From Arthrobacter sp. ES3-54 (GTDB taxonomy: Bacteria; Actinomycetota; Actinomycetes; Actinomycetales; Micrococcaceae): a stretch of 64,000 nt of DNA. The stretch spans positions 1-64,000 of the forward strand of contig NZ_JAQFIF010000004.1 in assembly GCF_029504395.1 (NCBI RefSeq). The letters are read 5' to 3'. Below are positions 35,157-44,781 of this stretch, in pieces. Each line of letters opens with the position of its first letter. The first letter of the stretch is position 1. A model generated the notes under the pieces. That model ran no database searches and was not told the DNA's origin. It was given only the letters and a program-made list of their open reading frames with translations. The position numbers and the translations under genes are program-made.

Positions 35157-36221
35157 TTAGTAGAAGTGGACCGTGTCCACGAGGTGGGGGAGTTCGCCGC
35201 CGTCGAGGTAGGTCCGCAGGTTGCTGCAGAAGCGCTCGGCGATCAGCCGGTTTTCGGCTGCGCTGAGGGCCGAGGTGTGCGGGGACACCATCACCCTGGG
35301 GTGGGTCCATAGCGGGCTGTCCTGCGGGAGCGGCTCCACGGCAAACACATCCAGGCAGGCATAGGAGACCTGGCCATTCTCGAGCGCCTCCAGGAGCGCC
35401 TCCTCATCCACCACCGTGCCGCGGCCCACGTTGACGAAGACCGTTCCGGGCTTCATGGCAGCGAAGACCTCCCGGCCGAAGAGTTTCTCGGTGTACGGCG
35501 TGCCGGGAAGAGTGTTGACGACGGCGTCTGCGGCGCCGAGCAGGCCGGCGAGGCCGTCGTTGTCCGTGACCACGTCGATCCCGTCGATGGGCTCCACGGT
35601 CCGCTTGGTGCCGCTGACAATCATGCCCAGGGCGCGGGCAATCCGTGCGGTCTCGAGCCCGATCTCGCCCAGCCCGGTGACCACCAGGCGGGAGCCGTTG
35701 ACCAAGCGGGTGGGGGTGCGGAGCTCGGGCCAGACCTTGGCGGCCTGGTCCTGTGCCAGTTCCGCGCTGCGCTTGAAGCCGTTGAGGATGCCGAGGGCGG
35801 CGAATTCGGCCAGCGGCAGGGCGTGCACCCCGGCGGAGGTGGTGACCTTGAACTTCTGCAGCGTCGCGGCGTCCAGTCCTGCGGCCTTCACGGCACCGCC
35901 GGCACCTGCCGCCATGGCATGGATCCACTCAAGGCGGGGGTTGCTGCCGGCGATCCTGGCGAGGCCCGCCGGGTTTTCGTTGGGGAGCCCGTACAGGACC
36001 TGGGCCTTGTTGAGCATGTCCCAGTAGCGCTCTTCCTGCTCCGGCGTCCGGCGGAAGTCCGGATCGCCCGCATGGTCGGCGGGAAAACGTTCCGGCGGCA
36101 AGAGCTCGGGCTCGTAGAGGACGGTCACGGACGGGTCTACGGCGCGGATGCGTTCCACCAGCTCTGCTTCGAGCGGGACGGCGATCGCGACGGTGGTTTG
36201 GGTCGTCATAGTGTTCATCAT
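35157..36221 (-). CDS. D-isomer-specific 2-hydroxyacid dehydrogenase
   Basis: 354 residues. The NAD-binding part has VVTGLGEIGLETARIARALG near 190, NTLPGTPYTEKLFG, FVNVGRGTVVDEEALLEAL with the catalytic Arg, the Glu in VEPLPQDSPLW, and His in SPHTSALS. The enzyme interconverts a D-2-hydroxy acid and its 2-keto acid. Three in-frame ATGs (36221, 36218, 36209) compete and none has a clear ribosome site. It diverges from the 3-hydroxyisobutyrate-type dehydrogenase gene across 77 bases that carry shared operator halves. Confidence 0.87.
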   Translation of the reverse strand: MMNTMTTQTTVAIAVPLEAELVERIRAVDPSVTVLYEPELLPPERFPADHAGDPDFRRTPEQEERYWDMLNKAQVLYGLPNENPAGLARIAGSNPRLEWIHAMAAGAGGAVKAAGLDAATLQKFKVTTSAGVHALPLAEFAALGILNGFKRSAELAQDQAAKVWPELRTPTRLVNGSRLVVTGLGEIGLETARIARALGMIVSGTKRTVEPIDGIDVVTDNDGLAGLLGAADAVVNTLPGTPYTEKLFGREVFAAMKPGTVFVNVGRGTVVDEEALLEALENGQVSYACLDVFAVEPLPQDSPLWTHPRVMVSPHTSALSAAENRLIAERFCSNLRTYLDGGELPHLVDTVHFY

Positions 36222-36298
36222 ACTGAATGGAGGCTAGAATGCTGAACAGTTTCAAATATTTACCACTGTAAAGATAAGCCACAACGATGTGAGGCAGC

Positions 36299-37228
36299 AT
36301 GGAGATGGACCGCAAGGAGGCCGGCTTTGTCGGCCTCGGACTGATGGGTGCGCCGATGGCCGCCAACCTCCTCGCGGCGGGGTGGGCCGTCAGCGCCTGG
36401 AACCGGTCGCCGGCGGCCCTGGATGCCTTCGAGGCCAGGGGCGGATCCAGCGTGGCCGCGGTCGAGGCTCTCCGCGACCTGCCCGTCATTGTCTTCATGC
36501 TCCCGGATCTGTCCGACATTGAAGATGCCAGCGCCGCGCTCTTGGCCGGCTGGGCCGCCAGGCCACCCGCCCCCGGAACCGCCGTGGTGGTCATGAGCAG
36601 CGTCTCGCCCTCTGCGGTGCAGGCATTCGGGGCGCGCGTCGCGGAGGCGAGCGGCGGCTACGCCGTCGTCGTCGATGCGCCCGTCAGCGGCGGCACGAAA
36701 GGTGCGGTGGACGGAACCCTCGCCATCATGGCCGGCGCCAGCGAAGAGGACTTCCGCCGGCTCCTGCCGCTCTTCAGCGCGATGGGCAGCACCGTGCGGC
36801 GGCTCGGACCATTGGGTGCGGGGTCGCTCGCCAAGGCGTGCAACCAGCTGATCGTGGGAACCACGACGGCGGCGCTCGCCGAGGCCGCGGAGCTCGCCGA
36901 ACGCTCCGGCATGGACGTGGCCGCCCTTTACGAAGTGCTCGCGGGCGGACTGGCCGGCAGCCGGGTCCTGGACATCGTGGGGCCACGGCTCGCCGCCAAA
37001 AACTACGAGCCCACCGGACCCGCCAGGTTCATGCACAAGGACCTGTCCTTCGTGCTCGAAAGCGCCGCGGCGGCCGGTGCCGCCGTACCGATGGCGGCCG
37101 CCGGCGTCGAGCTCTACGCGGAACTCAAACGCCAAGGGCTGGGGGACCGGGACCTCGCAGTCGTGCGGCAAACCATCTCCAACCTCAGTGACAACACAAC
37201 AGTCAACACAACAGTCAAGACCAAATGA
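36299..37228 (+). CDS. 3-hydroxyisobutyrate/tartronate-semialdehyde-type dehydrogenase
   Basis: 309 residues. N-terminal Rossmann motif FVGLGLMGAPMAANLLAAG, substrate motif DAPVSGGTKGAVDGTLAIM, catalytic Lys in GAGSLAKACNQLIVG, and KDLSFVLESAAAAGAAVP in the helical domain. The family reduces or oxidises beta-hydroxy acids with NAD(P). The ATG has GAGG about five bases upstream. An 8-10-residue Thr/Asn-rich tail is unusual. The idnO- and idnD-like genes follow within 14 bases, forming a sugar-acid operon. Confidence 0.87.
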   Translation: MEMDRKEAGFVGLGLMGAPMAANLLAAGWAVSAWNRSPAALDAFEARGGSSVAAVEALRDLPVIVFMLPDLSDIEDASAALLAGWAARPPAPGTAVVVMSSVSPSAVQAFGARVAEASGGYAVVVDAPVSGGTKGAVDGTLAIMAGASEEDFRRLLPLFSAMGSTVRRLGPLGAGSLAKACNQLIVGTTTAALAEAAELAERSGMDVAALYEVLAGGLAGSRVLDIVGPRLAAKNYEPTGPARFMHKDLSFVLESAAAAGAAVPMAAAGVELYAELKRQGLGDRDLAVVRQTISNLSDNTTVNTTVKTK

Positions 37229-37241
37229 GGATCAGCAAACC

Positions 37242-38012
37242 ATGAATGGACTATTTGACCTGACAGGGCGCGTAGCCCTGGTGACCGGTTCCAGCCGGGG
37301 GATCGGCAACGCCCTGGCCCGGGCCCTGGCCGACGCCGGCGCCACCGTGGTGCTCAACGGCATCAACCCGGAGCGGCTCAAGGCCGCCGAGGCCGCGATG
37401 GCCGCCGACTACCCGCCGGGGCGGGTGCACAGCTGCGCCTTCGACGTCACCAGCGACGCCGAGGCGGCCCGGGGCGTCGCCTGGGTGGAGGAAAACGTGG
37501 GGCCGCTGGAGATCCTGGTGAACAACGCCGGCATCCAGCACCGGGTCCCCATGCTCGAGCTCGACGTCGCGGACTGGGACCGGGTGATCGCCACCGACCT
37601 GACCAGCGCCTTCCTGGTGGGCCGGGCGGCGGCCCGGCACATGATCCCCCGCGGCCGGGGCAAGATCATCAACATCTGCTCGGTCCAGACCGACCTCGCC
37701 CGGCCCACCATCGCCCCCTACGTGGCGGCCAAGGGCGGGCTGCGGAACTTGACCCGGGCCATGACCGCGGAATGGGCCGGTTCCGGGCTACAGATCAACG
37801 GCATCGCGCCAGGCTACATCCACACCGAGATGACGCAGAACCTCGTCGATGACGAGGCGTTCAACGCCTGGATCCTGGGCCGGACCCCCGCGCACCGGTG
37901 GGGGACCGTGCAGGACCTGGCCGGCCCCGCGGTGTGGCTGGCCTCTGCCGGCTCGGACTTCGTCAACGGCCAGACCATCTTCATCGACGGCGGCATGACG
38001 GTGGTGGTCTGA
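37242..38012 (+). CDS. SDR oxidoreductase, gluconate 5-dehydrogenase-like
   Basis: 256 residues. Short-chain dehydrogenase with VTGSSRGIGNALARALADAG, NNAGIQHRVPM, Ser in ICSVQTDLAR and YVAAKGG for the catalytic Tyr-x-x-x-Lys. The NAGIQ.R.P segment is typical of gluconate 5-dehydrogenase (IdnO/Gno), which reduces 5-ketogluconate to gluconate. The stop overlaps the next start (TGATG), so it is coupled to the zinc dehydrogenase gene. That pairing matches the idonate pathway. Confidence 0.85.
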   Translation: MNGLFDLTGRVALVTGSSRGIGNALARALADAGATVVLNGINPERLKAAEAAMAADYPPGRVHSCAFDVTSDAEAARGVAWVEENVGPLEILVNNAGIQHRVPMLELDVADWDRVIATDLTSAFLVGRAAARHMIPRGRGKIINICSVQTDLARPTIAPYVAAKGGLRNLTRAMTAEWAGSGLQINGIAPGYIHTEMTQNLVDDEAFNAWILGRTPAHRWGTVQDLAGPAVWLASAGSDFVNGQTIFIDGGMTVVV

Positions 38013-39076
38013 TGGGCGCCCTGGCAACACTCCCGGCCACGGCCCCGGCGGTGGTGGCCCACGCGGCGGGAGACCTGCGGATCGAGGACATTCCCGTGCC
38101 CGCACCGGCACCCGATGAAGCCGTCATCGAAGTGGCCTTCGGCGGGATCTGCGGCTCCGACCTGCACTACTGGCTGCACGGCGCCGCAGGCGAATCCGTT
38201 CTGAGGGCACCCCTGGTCCTGGGCCACGAGATCGTGGGAACCGTGGTCCGGGCCGCCGCGGACGGCTCGGGGCCCGCGCCCGGCACGCCCGTCGCGGTGC
38301 ATCCCGCCACGCCCGGTCCGGGCAGCGCCCGGTACCCCGAAGACCGGCCCAACCTGTCACCGGGGTGCACCTACCTGGGCAGCGCCGCACGCTTTCCGCA
38401 CACGGACGGGGCTTTCAGCCGCTACGCCACGCTGCCTGCCAGGATGCTCCGGCCGCTGCCGGCGGGGCTGGAACTGCGGACCGCGGCCCTGGCGGAACCG
38501 GCCAGCGTCGCCTGGCACGCCGTGTTGCGGGCCGGGGACGTGGCGGGAAAGACGGTGCTGGTGATCGGCAGCGGCCCCATCGGCGCCCTGGCGGTGGCGG
38601 TCCTCAAGCGCGCCGGCGCAGGCCGGATCGTTGCGGTGGACATGCACGACAGGCCGCTGGAAATCGCCCGTGCCGTGGGAGCCGACGCTGTCCTCAAGGG
38701 GGACGATGGCGAGGCGATCGCGGCGGTGGAGGCGGACGTCGTCATCGAGTCCTCAGGCAGCCACCAGGGCCTGGCCTCGGCGATCAAGGGTGCGGTCCGC
38801 GGCGGCAGGGTGGTGATGGTGGGACTCCTGCCCTCGGGCCCGCAGCCCGTGCTGATCTCCTTGGCCATCACGCGCGAGCTGGAGCTCGTGGGCTCGTTCC
38901 GCTTCAACGACGAAATCGACGAGGTTCTCGGTGCACTGGCCGACGGATCGCTGCTGGTGGATCCCGTGGTCACCCACGCCTTTACGCTGGACCGCGGACT
39001 GGAAGCGTTCGACGTCGCCAGGAACGCGGCTGTTTCCGGGAAGGTCCTGCTGGACTTCCGGCCGGCCACGGAGTGA
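38012..39076 (+). CDS. Zinc-type medium-chain dehydrogenase, L-idonate 5-dehydrogenase-like
   Basis: 354 residues. Catalytic zinc ligands are Cys in GGICGSDLHYW and the His-Glu of VLGHEIVG. The structural four-cysteine zinc loop is largely missing, as in idonate dehydrogenases. The NAD fold is VLVIGSGPIGALAVAVLKRAG. With the SDR encoded just upstream it would convert L-idonate through 5-ketogluconate to gluconate, and gnd close by continues the route after phosphorylation. Gluconate kinase is not in the window. Confidence 0.83.
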   Translation: MGALATLPATAPAVVAHAAGDLRIEDIPVPAPAPDEAVIEVAFGGICGSDLHYWLHGAAGESVLRAPLVLGHEIVGTVVRAAADGSGPAPGTPVAVHPATPGPGSARYPEDRPNLSPGCTYLGSAARFPHTDGAFSRYATLPARMLRPLPAGLELRTAALAEPASVAWHAVLRAGDVAGKTVLVIGSGPIGALAVAVLKRAGAGRIVAVDMHDRPLEIARAVGADAVLKGDDGEAIAAVEADVVIESSGSHQGLASAIKGAVRGGRVVMVGLLPSGPQPVLISLAITRELELVGSFRFNDEIDEVLGALADGSLLVDPVVTHAFTLDRGLEAFDVARNAAVSGKVLLDFRPATE

Positions 39077-39144
39077 GCGCCGCCGTCGCCGGGATCCGAT
39101 CCGCCGTCGTCGGGATCCGGTCCGCCCAGGGGGCGACCAGCGGG

Positions 39145-39885
39145 CTAGTGCCGCTCGACCGGGACAAACACCCGCGGCTGGTTCTTCCAGCTCGGCTCCA
39201 TCTCCGAGATGGTCTCCCGCATGATCCGGTTGGAGGACTCGCGCGCGGCGGCGGCATCCCCGGCGGCGATGGCCTCGGCGACCTCCACGTGCCACTGCAG
39301 CGCCGTCTCCCGCGGGTGGTCCGGCATCAGGCCGTGGAGGGTGCGGCCGGTCAGGGTCTCGGTCACTTGGCCCACCATGTTGGCGAACATCTCGTTGCCG
39401 GAGCCGGTCAGCAACAGGGAATGGAACAGGATGTCCAGCTCAAGGAACCGGGGCACGTCCCCGGCCTGCCCGGCGTCGCGCATGGCGTGCGAGATCTCCA
39501 CGAGCTCCCGGCGGAGTGCCTGGGGGGCGTTGGCCGCTGCAAGTTCGGCGGCCACCGGCTCGACGGCGGTGCGGAGTTCGGCCAGGGAGCGCAGCTGGGC
39601 GCCGCGGCCCTCGCCGGCCAGGCGCCAGCGGATTACGAGCGGATCGAACGGGTTCCACCGGTTCGAGGGCAGCACCCGGATGCCGACGCGCTTGATGGTC
39701 TCCACCAGGCCCAGGGACTGGAGGACCCGGACCGCCTCCCGCACCACCGAGCGGGAGACCTTGAGTTCGTCCTCAAGGTGCTCGGCAAGCATGACGTGCC
39801 CGGGCGGCAGCTCGCCGGCCACGATCCGGGTCCCGAGGTGCTCAATGGCACGATGATGGAGGCTGGTTGACATAGTCGTAAGCAT
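39145..39885 (-). CDS. GntR/FadR-family transcriptional regulator
   Basis: 246 residues. N-terminal GntR winged helix (HRAIEHLGTRIVAGELPPG, ELKVSRSVVREAVRVLQSLG) and a FadR-type C-terminal FCD domain (LRTAVEPVAAELAAANAPQ, LDILFHSLLLTGSGNEMF, with His and Asp metal ligands). Family members respond to sugar acids such as gluconate. It lies between the idonate genes and gnd, transcribed away from gnd, so it may regulate both. Start uncertain: ATG 39885 or ATG 39873. Confidence 0.85.
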   Translation of the reverse strand: MLTTMSTSLHHRAIEHLGTRIVAGELPPGHVMLAEHLEDELKVSRSVVREAVRVLQSLGLVETIKRVGIRVLPSNRWNPFDPLVIRWRLAGEGRGAQLRSLAELRTAVEPVAAELAAANAPQALRRELVEISHAMRDAGQAGDVPRFLELDILFHSLLLTGSGNEMFANMVGQVTETLTGRTLHGLMPDHPRETALQWHVEVAEAIAAGDAAAARESSNRIMRETISEMEPSWKNQPRVFVPVERH

Positions 39886-40106
39886 AATGCTGCGGGGCTG
39901 CTCCGGGCCGACCGGCGTGGCGGGCGCCGGTGATCATAGACTGTTTATGACGCGCAGTATTCCGCTACGTGGGCGCTGCTTTCCCGCAGCCCGCGGAAAT
40001 ACATATGGTTTATGGACAGCCACAAATCCTCAAGAGCGGGTTCTGCCCTTTGCGGCGCAACCTGCCGAGTCCTAGATGAACGTCTTAGATGAACCCCCGT
40101 GCATCC

Positions 40107-40130
40107 ATGGTCTACAAATCATGGTGTACA
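40107..40130 (+). promoter_or_regulatory. Direct-repeat regulator site upstream of gnd
   Basis: ATGGTCTACA (40107-40116) and ATGGTGTACA (40121-40130) form a 10-bp direct repeat with 14-bp pitch, ending 19 bases before the gnd start. They could bind the adjacent FadR-type regulator or overlap the -10 region. Confidence 0.4.
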
Positions 40131-40149
40131 GAAATGAATTGGAGTTTTG

Positions 40150-41586
40150 ATGTCAGCACACATCGGTGTTACCGGCCTCGCCGTGATGGGGGCCAACCTC
40201 GCACGCAACCTGGCCCGGAACGGCTTCACCGTTGCCCTGCACAACCGGTCGGTGGAAAAGACAGACACCCTGCTCGCCAAGTACGGCGATGAGGGCGACT
40301 TCGTCCGCACGGAGACCCTCCAGGAACTCGTTGATTCGCTGGAGAAGCCGCGCCGCGTGCTGATCATGGTCAAGGCCGGCAAGCCGGTCGATTCCGTGAT
40401 CGAGCAGCTCGAGCCGCTCCTGGAGGCGGGCGACATCATCATCGACGCCGGCAACTCGCACTACGAGGACACCCGCCGCCGCGAGGCCGCGCTCGCCAAG
40501 AAGGACCTGCATTTCGTCGGGATCGGCGTCTCCGGTGGCGAGGAGGGTGCCCTCAACGGCCCCTCGATCATGCCGGGCGGTTCCAAGGAGTCCTACGACG
40601 CCCTCGGCCCGCTGCTGGAAAAGATCGCCGCCCACGTCGACGGCCAGCCCTGCTGCGCCTGGATCGGCACCGACGGCGCCGGCCACTTCGTCAAGATGGT
40701 CCACAACGGCATCGAATACGCCGACATGCAGGTCATCGGCGAGGCCTTCGACCTCCTGCGCTCCGGCGCCGGGATCGAACCGGCCGAGCAGGCCAAGATC
40801 TTCGAAGAGTGGAACAAGGGCGACCTCGCCTCCTTCCTGATCGAAATCTCCGCCGAGGTCCTCGGCCACGTCGATGCGAAGACCGGCAAGCCGTTCGTCG
40901 ACGTCGTGGTGGATGCTGCCGGCCAGAAGGGCACCGGCCGCTGGACGGTCATCTCCGCGCTCGAGCTCGGTTCCCCGACGTCGGGCATCGCTGAGTCCGT
41001 CTTCGCCCGGGCCCTGTCCTCCCAGGCGGAGCAGCGTGTGCTGGCCCAGGAACTGCTGGCCGGCGGCGAGGCCGCCGTCGAGGTCCCCGAGAGCTTCGTC
41101 GAAGACGTCCGCCAGGCGCTCTACGCCTCGAAGCTGGTCTCCTACGCCCAGGGACTCGACATGCTCACCTCCGCGGCCAAGGAATACGGCTGGGACCTGA
41201 AGCTGGATGAGATCGCCTCGCTGTGGCGCGGCGGCTGCATCATCCGCGCCGAACTGCTCAAGGAGATCACCAAGGCTTACGCCGCGGCGGAGAAGCCGGC
41301 CAACCTGCTCTTCGCGCCGGCGTTCACCAAGGCGATCGCCGAGGTCCTCCCGGCCTGGCGCCGGGTAGTGTCCACCGCGGTTCAGCTCGGCATCCCGGTG
41401 CCGGTGTTCTCCTCCTCACTGGCCTACTACGACGGCCTGCGCCGCAAGCGCCTGCCGGCCGCCGTCATCCAGGGCCAGCGCGACCTCTTCGGTGCGCACA
41501 CCTACGGCCGCGTCGATGCCGAGGGCACGTTCCACACCCTCTGGGGCGAGGACAAGTCCGAGATCGAGGCAGTCGACACCCACTAG
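40150..41586 (+). CDS. gnd: 6-phosphogluconate dehydrogenase (decarboxylating)
   Basis: 478 residues, the long NADP-type form. GVTGLAVMGANLARNLARNG is the nucleotide fold, GIGVSGGEEGALNGPSIMPGG the substrate loop, catalytic Lys in GHFVKMVHNGIEYADMQ, and LIEISAEVLG to GQKGTGRWTVISALELG the helical domain. It makes ribulose 5-phosphate, NADPH and CO2. ATG 40150 has GGAG five bases upstream. It lies beside the idonate/gluconate genes, so the cluster feeds gluconate into the pentose phosphate pathway. Confidence 0.96.
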   Translation: MSAHIGVTGLAVMGANLARNLARNGFTVALHNRSVEKTDTLLAKYGDEGDFVRTETLQELVDSLEKPRRVLIMVKAGKPVDSVIEQLEPLLEAGDIIIDAGNSHYEDTRRREAALAKKDLHFVGIGVSGGEEGALNGPSIMPGGSKESYDALGPLLEKIAAHVDGQPCCAWIGTDGAGHFVKMVHNGIEYADMQVIGEAFDLLRSGAGIEPAEQAKIFEEWNKGDLASFLIEISAEVLGHVDAKTGKPFVDVVVDAAGQKGTGRWTVISALELGSPTSGIAESVFARALSSQAEQRVLAQELLAGGEAAVEVPESFVEDVRQALYASKLVSYAQGLDMLTSAAKEYGWDLKLDEIASLWRGGCIIRAELLKEITKAYAAAEKPANLLFAPAFTKAIAEVLPAWRRVVSTAVQLGIPVPVFSSSLAYYDGLRRKRLPAAVIQGQRDLFGAHTYGRVDAEGTFHTLWGEDKSEIEAVDTH

Positions 41587-41592
41587 CAGCAC

Positions 41593-41643
41593 CACGGACG
41601 GCCGGCCCTTTCCAGATACTCTGGGAGGCGCCGGCCGTCCGTG
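41593..41643 (+). terminator. Terminator between gnd and the SDR gene
   Basis: CACGGACGGCCGGC (41593-41606) is perfectly complementary to 41630-41643 (14-bp stem, 23-base loop), seven bases past the gnd stop. Confidence 0.7.
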
Positions 41644-41692
41644 TCTCCGGCCGCTCCTGCCCAAGGAGTTCAGCGCCCAAGGAGTTTTGCTC

Positions 41693-42526
41693 ATGCCCCA
41701 GCCAGTAGCGTTCGTCACCGGTGCGTCCACCGGGATCGGCTTTGAAACCGCGAAAAAGCTTGCCTCGGCCGGCTTCACGGTCTATGCCGGGGCCCGGCGG
41801 GTGGAAAAAATGGAGCCGTTGAAAGCCTCCGGCGTCAAGGTGATGGCATTGGACGTGACGGACGAGGCCTCGATGAGCGCCGCCGTCGGGGAAGTGCTGG
41901 CCGCGCACGGCCGGATCGACGTCCTGGTCAACAACGCCGGCTACGGGACGTACGGTTCGCTCGAGGAGGTGGAGCTGGCCGAGGGGCGGCGGCAGTTCGA
42001 CGTGAACGTCTTCGGCCTGGCGCGGATGACGCAGCTAGTGATCCCCGCCATGCGGGCCGCGCGGGCGGGCCGGATCATCAACATCTCATCGATCGGCGGC
42101 AAGATGTACGAGCCGCTGGGCGCCTGGTACCACGCGACGAAGTTTGCGGTGGAGGGCCTGAGCGATTCGCTGCGGCTCGAGCTCAAGCCGCACGGCATTG
42201 ACGTGGCCATCATCGAGCCCGCCGGCACGCAGTCCGAGTGGGGCGCCATTGCGGCGCAGGGGCTGTTGGCCAGCTCCGGGAGTGGCCCGTACGGGGCCCA
42301 GGCCAAGGTGGTGGCGGCCGCGCTGGCCACCACGGACAACGCTGCCACCTCGGCGCGGCCGGAGCTCGCCGCCGAGGCCATCCTGCACGCGGCGACCGCG
42401 AGGCGGCCCAAGACACGGTACCCGGTGGGTGCCAGCGCCCGGGGGATCCTGCTGCTGCGCCACCTGCTGCCGGACCGGGCGTTCGACGCCGTCCTCTGGA
42501 ACATCTACAAGCGGTTCCCCGGCTAA
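41693..42526 (+). CDS. SDR-family oxidoreductase
   Basis: 277 residues from an ATG after AAGGAGTTTTGCTC. Motifs: VTGASTGIGFETAKKLASAG, NNAGYGTYGSLEEV, Ser in NISSIGGKMYEPLG, and YHATKFAVEGLSDSL with Tyr and Lys. The substrate is unknown; the sequence resembles broad retinol-dehydrogenase-like SDRs. It converges with cysE, with six bases between the stops. Confidence 0.85.
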   Translation: MPQPVAFVTGASTGIGFETAKKLASAGFTVYAGARRVEKMEPLKASGVKVMALDVTDEASMSAAVGEVLAAHGRIDVLVNNAGYGTYGSLEEVELAEGRRQFDVNVFGLARMTQLVIPAMRAARAGRIINISSIGGKMYEPLGAWYHATKFAVEGLSDSLRLELKPHGIDVAIIEPAGTQSEWGAIAAQGLLASSGSGPYGAQAKVVAAALATTDNAATSARPELAAEAILHAATARRPKTRYPVGASARGILLLRHLLPDRAFDAVLWNIYKRFPG

Positions 42527-42532
42527 GACGCC

Positions 42533-43117
42533 CTAGATGTGGTAATCGATCAGGTATTCGGCCGGGTCGACGGCGGGCTTGGTCTCGCGCTGCGCGTCGC
42601 GGTGCCGCCAGGTGGCCGGCACGCCGGTGACGATTGATTCAGCCGGGGCATCCTTGACCACCACGGCGTTGGCGCCGACGGCGCTGTCCCGGCCGATGGT
42701 GATGGGACCCAGAACCTTGGCCCCGGCACCGATCACCACCCGGTCCTCGATGGTGGGGTGGCGTTTGATCTTGGCAAGCGAGCGGCCGCCGAGGGTCACG
42801 CCGTGGTAGATCATGACGTCCTCGCCGATCTCGGCGGTCTCGCCGATGACCACGCCCATGCCGTGATCGATGAAGAAGCGCCGGCCGATGGTCGCGCCGG
42901 GGTGGATCTCGATGCCGGTGAGGAACCGGGCGAGCTGGGAGATGAGCCGCGCCGGGAACCGCAGGGCCGGGTTTTGCCACAGCCGGTGCGTCAGGCGGTG
43001 GAACCAGATCGCGTGCAGGCCGGAATAGGCAAAGAAGTTCTCAAAAGAACCTCGAGCCGCCGGGTCGTGGGACCGGGCGGCGTCGAGGTCTTCCTTCAGT
43101 CTTGCGAAGAAGCTCAC
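42533..43117 (-). CDS. cysE: Serine O-acetyltransferase
   Basis: 194 residues, the short EpsC-type form. The left-handed beta-helix shows hexapeptide repeats ([60 protein letters not shown]) with catalytic His in DHGMG and YHGVTLGG. It acetylates serine for cysteine synthesis. It lies 39 bases after cysK on the same strand, so both steps are made from one operon. Confidence 0.94.
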   Translation of the reverse strand: MSFFARLKEDLDAARSHDPAARGSFENFFAYSGLHAIWFHRLTHRLWQNPALRFPARLISQLARFLTGIEIHPGATIGRRFFIDHGMGVVIGETAEIGEDVMIYHGVTLGGRSLAKIKRHPTIEDRVVIGAGAKVLGPITIGRDSAVGANAVVVKDAPAESIVTGVPATWRHRDAQRETKPAVDPAEYLIDYHI

Positions 43118-43156
43118 AAAGACCTTTCTGGGGAATCGTGGGACAGCGGCAGGGAC

Positions 43157-44092
43157 TTAACCGCGGATGTCGTCGTACAGCACGGTGGAGATGTAACGCT
43201 CACCAAAGTCGCAAACCACAGCAACAATGAGTTTACCGGCGTTCTCCGGGCGCTTGGCGAGCTCCAGGGCCGCCCAGACGATGGCGCCGGAGGATATGCC
43301 GCCCAGGATGCCTTCCTTGATGCCGAGCTCGCGCGCGACGCGGACGGAGTCTTCCAGCGTGGCGTCGATGACCTCGTCATAGACATTGGTGTCCAGGATT
43401 TCCGGGACGAAGTTCGCGCCGAGGCCCTGGATCTTGTGCGGGCCCGGGGCGCCGCCGTTGAGGATGGCGGAGTCCTTCGGCTCGACGGCGACGATCTGCA
43501 CGTCCGGGCGGCGTTCCTTCAGGACCTGGCCGACGCCGGTAACGGTGCCGCCGGTGCCGACGCCGGCGACGAAGATGTCCACCTTGCCGTCGGTGTCGAC
43601 CCAGATTTCCTCGGCCGTGGTGCGGCGGTGGACCTCCGGGTTGGCCTCGTTGGCGAACTGCTGGGCCCAGATGGAGTTCTCCGTGTTGGCCACGATCTCC
43701 TGGGCCTTCTCCACGGCACCGCGCATACCCTCGGAGCCGGGGGTCAGGACAATCTCGGCGCCGTACGCGCGCAGCATGACCCGGCGCTCGGTGGACATGG
43801 TTTCCGGCATAGTCAGGATGACCCGGTAGCCGCGGGCCGCGCCCACCATGGCCAGGGCGATTCCGGTGTTGCCGGACGTGCCTTCGACAATGGTGCCGCC
43901 GGGCTTGAGGGCACCCGACTTCTCGGCAGCATCAATGATGGCGACGCCGATCCGGTCCTTGACGCTGTTGGCCGGGTTGTAGAACTCCAGCTTGACCGCC
44001 ACAGTGGCGTCCAGGCCTTCGGTCAGCCGGTTCAGCCGGACCAGCGGAGTTCCGCCCACCAGCTGGGTTACATCGTCATAGATCGGTGCCAT
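43157..44092 (-). CDS. cysK: Cysteine synthase A (O-acetylserine sulfhydrylase)
   Basis: 311 residues. PLP lysine in [12 protein letters not shown], substrate loop [20 protein letters not shown], glycine-rich phosphate loop [15 protein letters not shown], and [15 protein letters not shown] near the end. It makes cysteine from O-acetylserine and sulfide. First gene of the cysK-cysE pair. Confidence 0.95.
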   Translation of the reverse strand: MAPIYDDVTQLVGGTPLVRLNRLTEGLDATVAVKLEFYNPANSVKDRIGVAIIDAAEKSGALKPGGTIVEGTSGNTGIALAMVGAARGYRVILTMPETMSTERRVMLRAYGAEIVLTPGSEGMRGAVEKAQEIVANTENSIWAQQFANEANPEVHRRTTAEEIWVDTDGKVDIFVAGVGTGGTVTGVGQVLKERRPDVQIVAVEPKDSAILNGGAPGPHKIQGLGANFVPEILDTNVYDEVIDATLEDSVRVARELGIKEGILGGISSGAIVWAALELAKRPENAGKLIVAVVCDFGERYISTVLYDDIRG

Positions 44093-44157
44093 GTATGTAT
44101 GCCTGTCTTTGAAGAGGGTTGACTGAGGTCAGCCTAACGAGCGGTCACAGGCCCTAG

Positions 44158-44682
44158 CTAAGCATTAAGCCATGCAGAGTAATATTTCCTCGCCTTAGCC
44201 AGCTTCGGGTTGATGATGACCTGGCAGTAGCCCTCCTCGGGGTACTTGGCGAAGAAGTCCTGGTGGATTTCCTCGGCCACATGGAACTTCGGCAGCCGGC
44301 TGACCTCGGTGACGATCGGGTGCCTCCACAGGGCCTGGTTCCGTTCGATCGCCTCCTCGAACAGGATCTTTTCCTCGGTGGTCTCGTAGAACATTGAGGA
44401 CCGGTACTGGGTCCCGACGTCGTAGCCCTGCCGGTTCAGCGTGGTGGGGTCGTGCAGGGCGAAGAACATGTCCAGGATGACTTCGGCGGGAATGATGTCC
44501 TCGTCGAACGTCACCGCCACCACCTCGGCGTGGCCTGTGGTCCCGGAGCACACAGAGTAGTAGTCGGGGCTGTGGTCATGGCCGCCGGTGTAGCCCGAGA
44601 CGACCGAGCTGACGCCCTTGGTTTTCTGGTAGACAGCGTCGAGGCACCAAAAGCAGCCTCCGCCGAGCACAAAAGTTCTCAT
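44158..44682 (-). CDS. msrA: Peptide methionine sulfoxide reductase A
   Basis: 174 residues starting MRTFVLGGGCFWCLDAVYQK, with the catalytic GCFWC near residue 10. SGYTGG and GTTGHAEVV match the family, and EEIHQDFFAKYPEEGYCQV carries the later substrate segment and a resolving-type Cys. It repairs S-oxidised methionine in proteins. The in-frame ATG 13 codons upstream adds non-conserved residues and is rejected. Confidence 0.93.
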   Translation of the reverse strand: MRTFVLGGGCFWCLDAVYQKTKGVSSVVSGYTGGHDHSPDYYSVCSGTTGHAEVVAVTFDEDIIPAEVILDMFFALHDPTTLNRQGYDVGTQYRSSMFYETTEEKILFEEAIERNQALWRHPIVTEVSRLPKFHVAEEIHQDFFAKYPEEGYCQVIINPKLAKARKYYSAWLNA

Positions 44683-44781
44683 GCACTGTTCAATGGTTCG
44701 AGGGCCCCGATGATTCCCCACCCACCTTACGAGAGTGTTACGAGTGACCGGGCCGCCCGCGGATAGGGTAAAAATGGGGGT

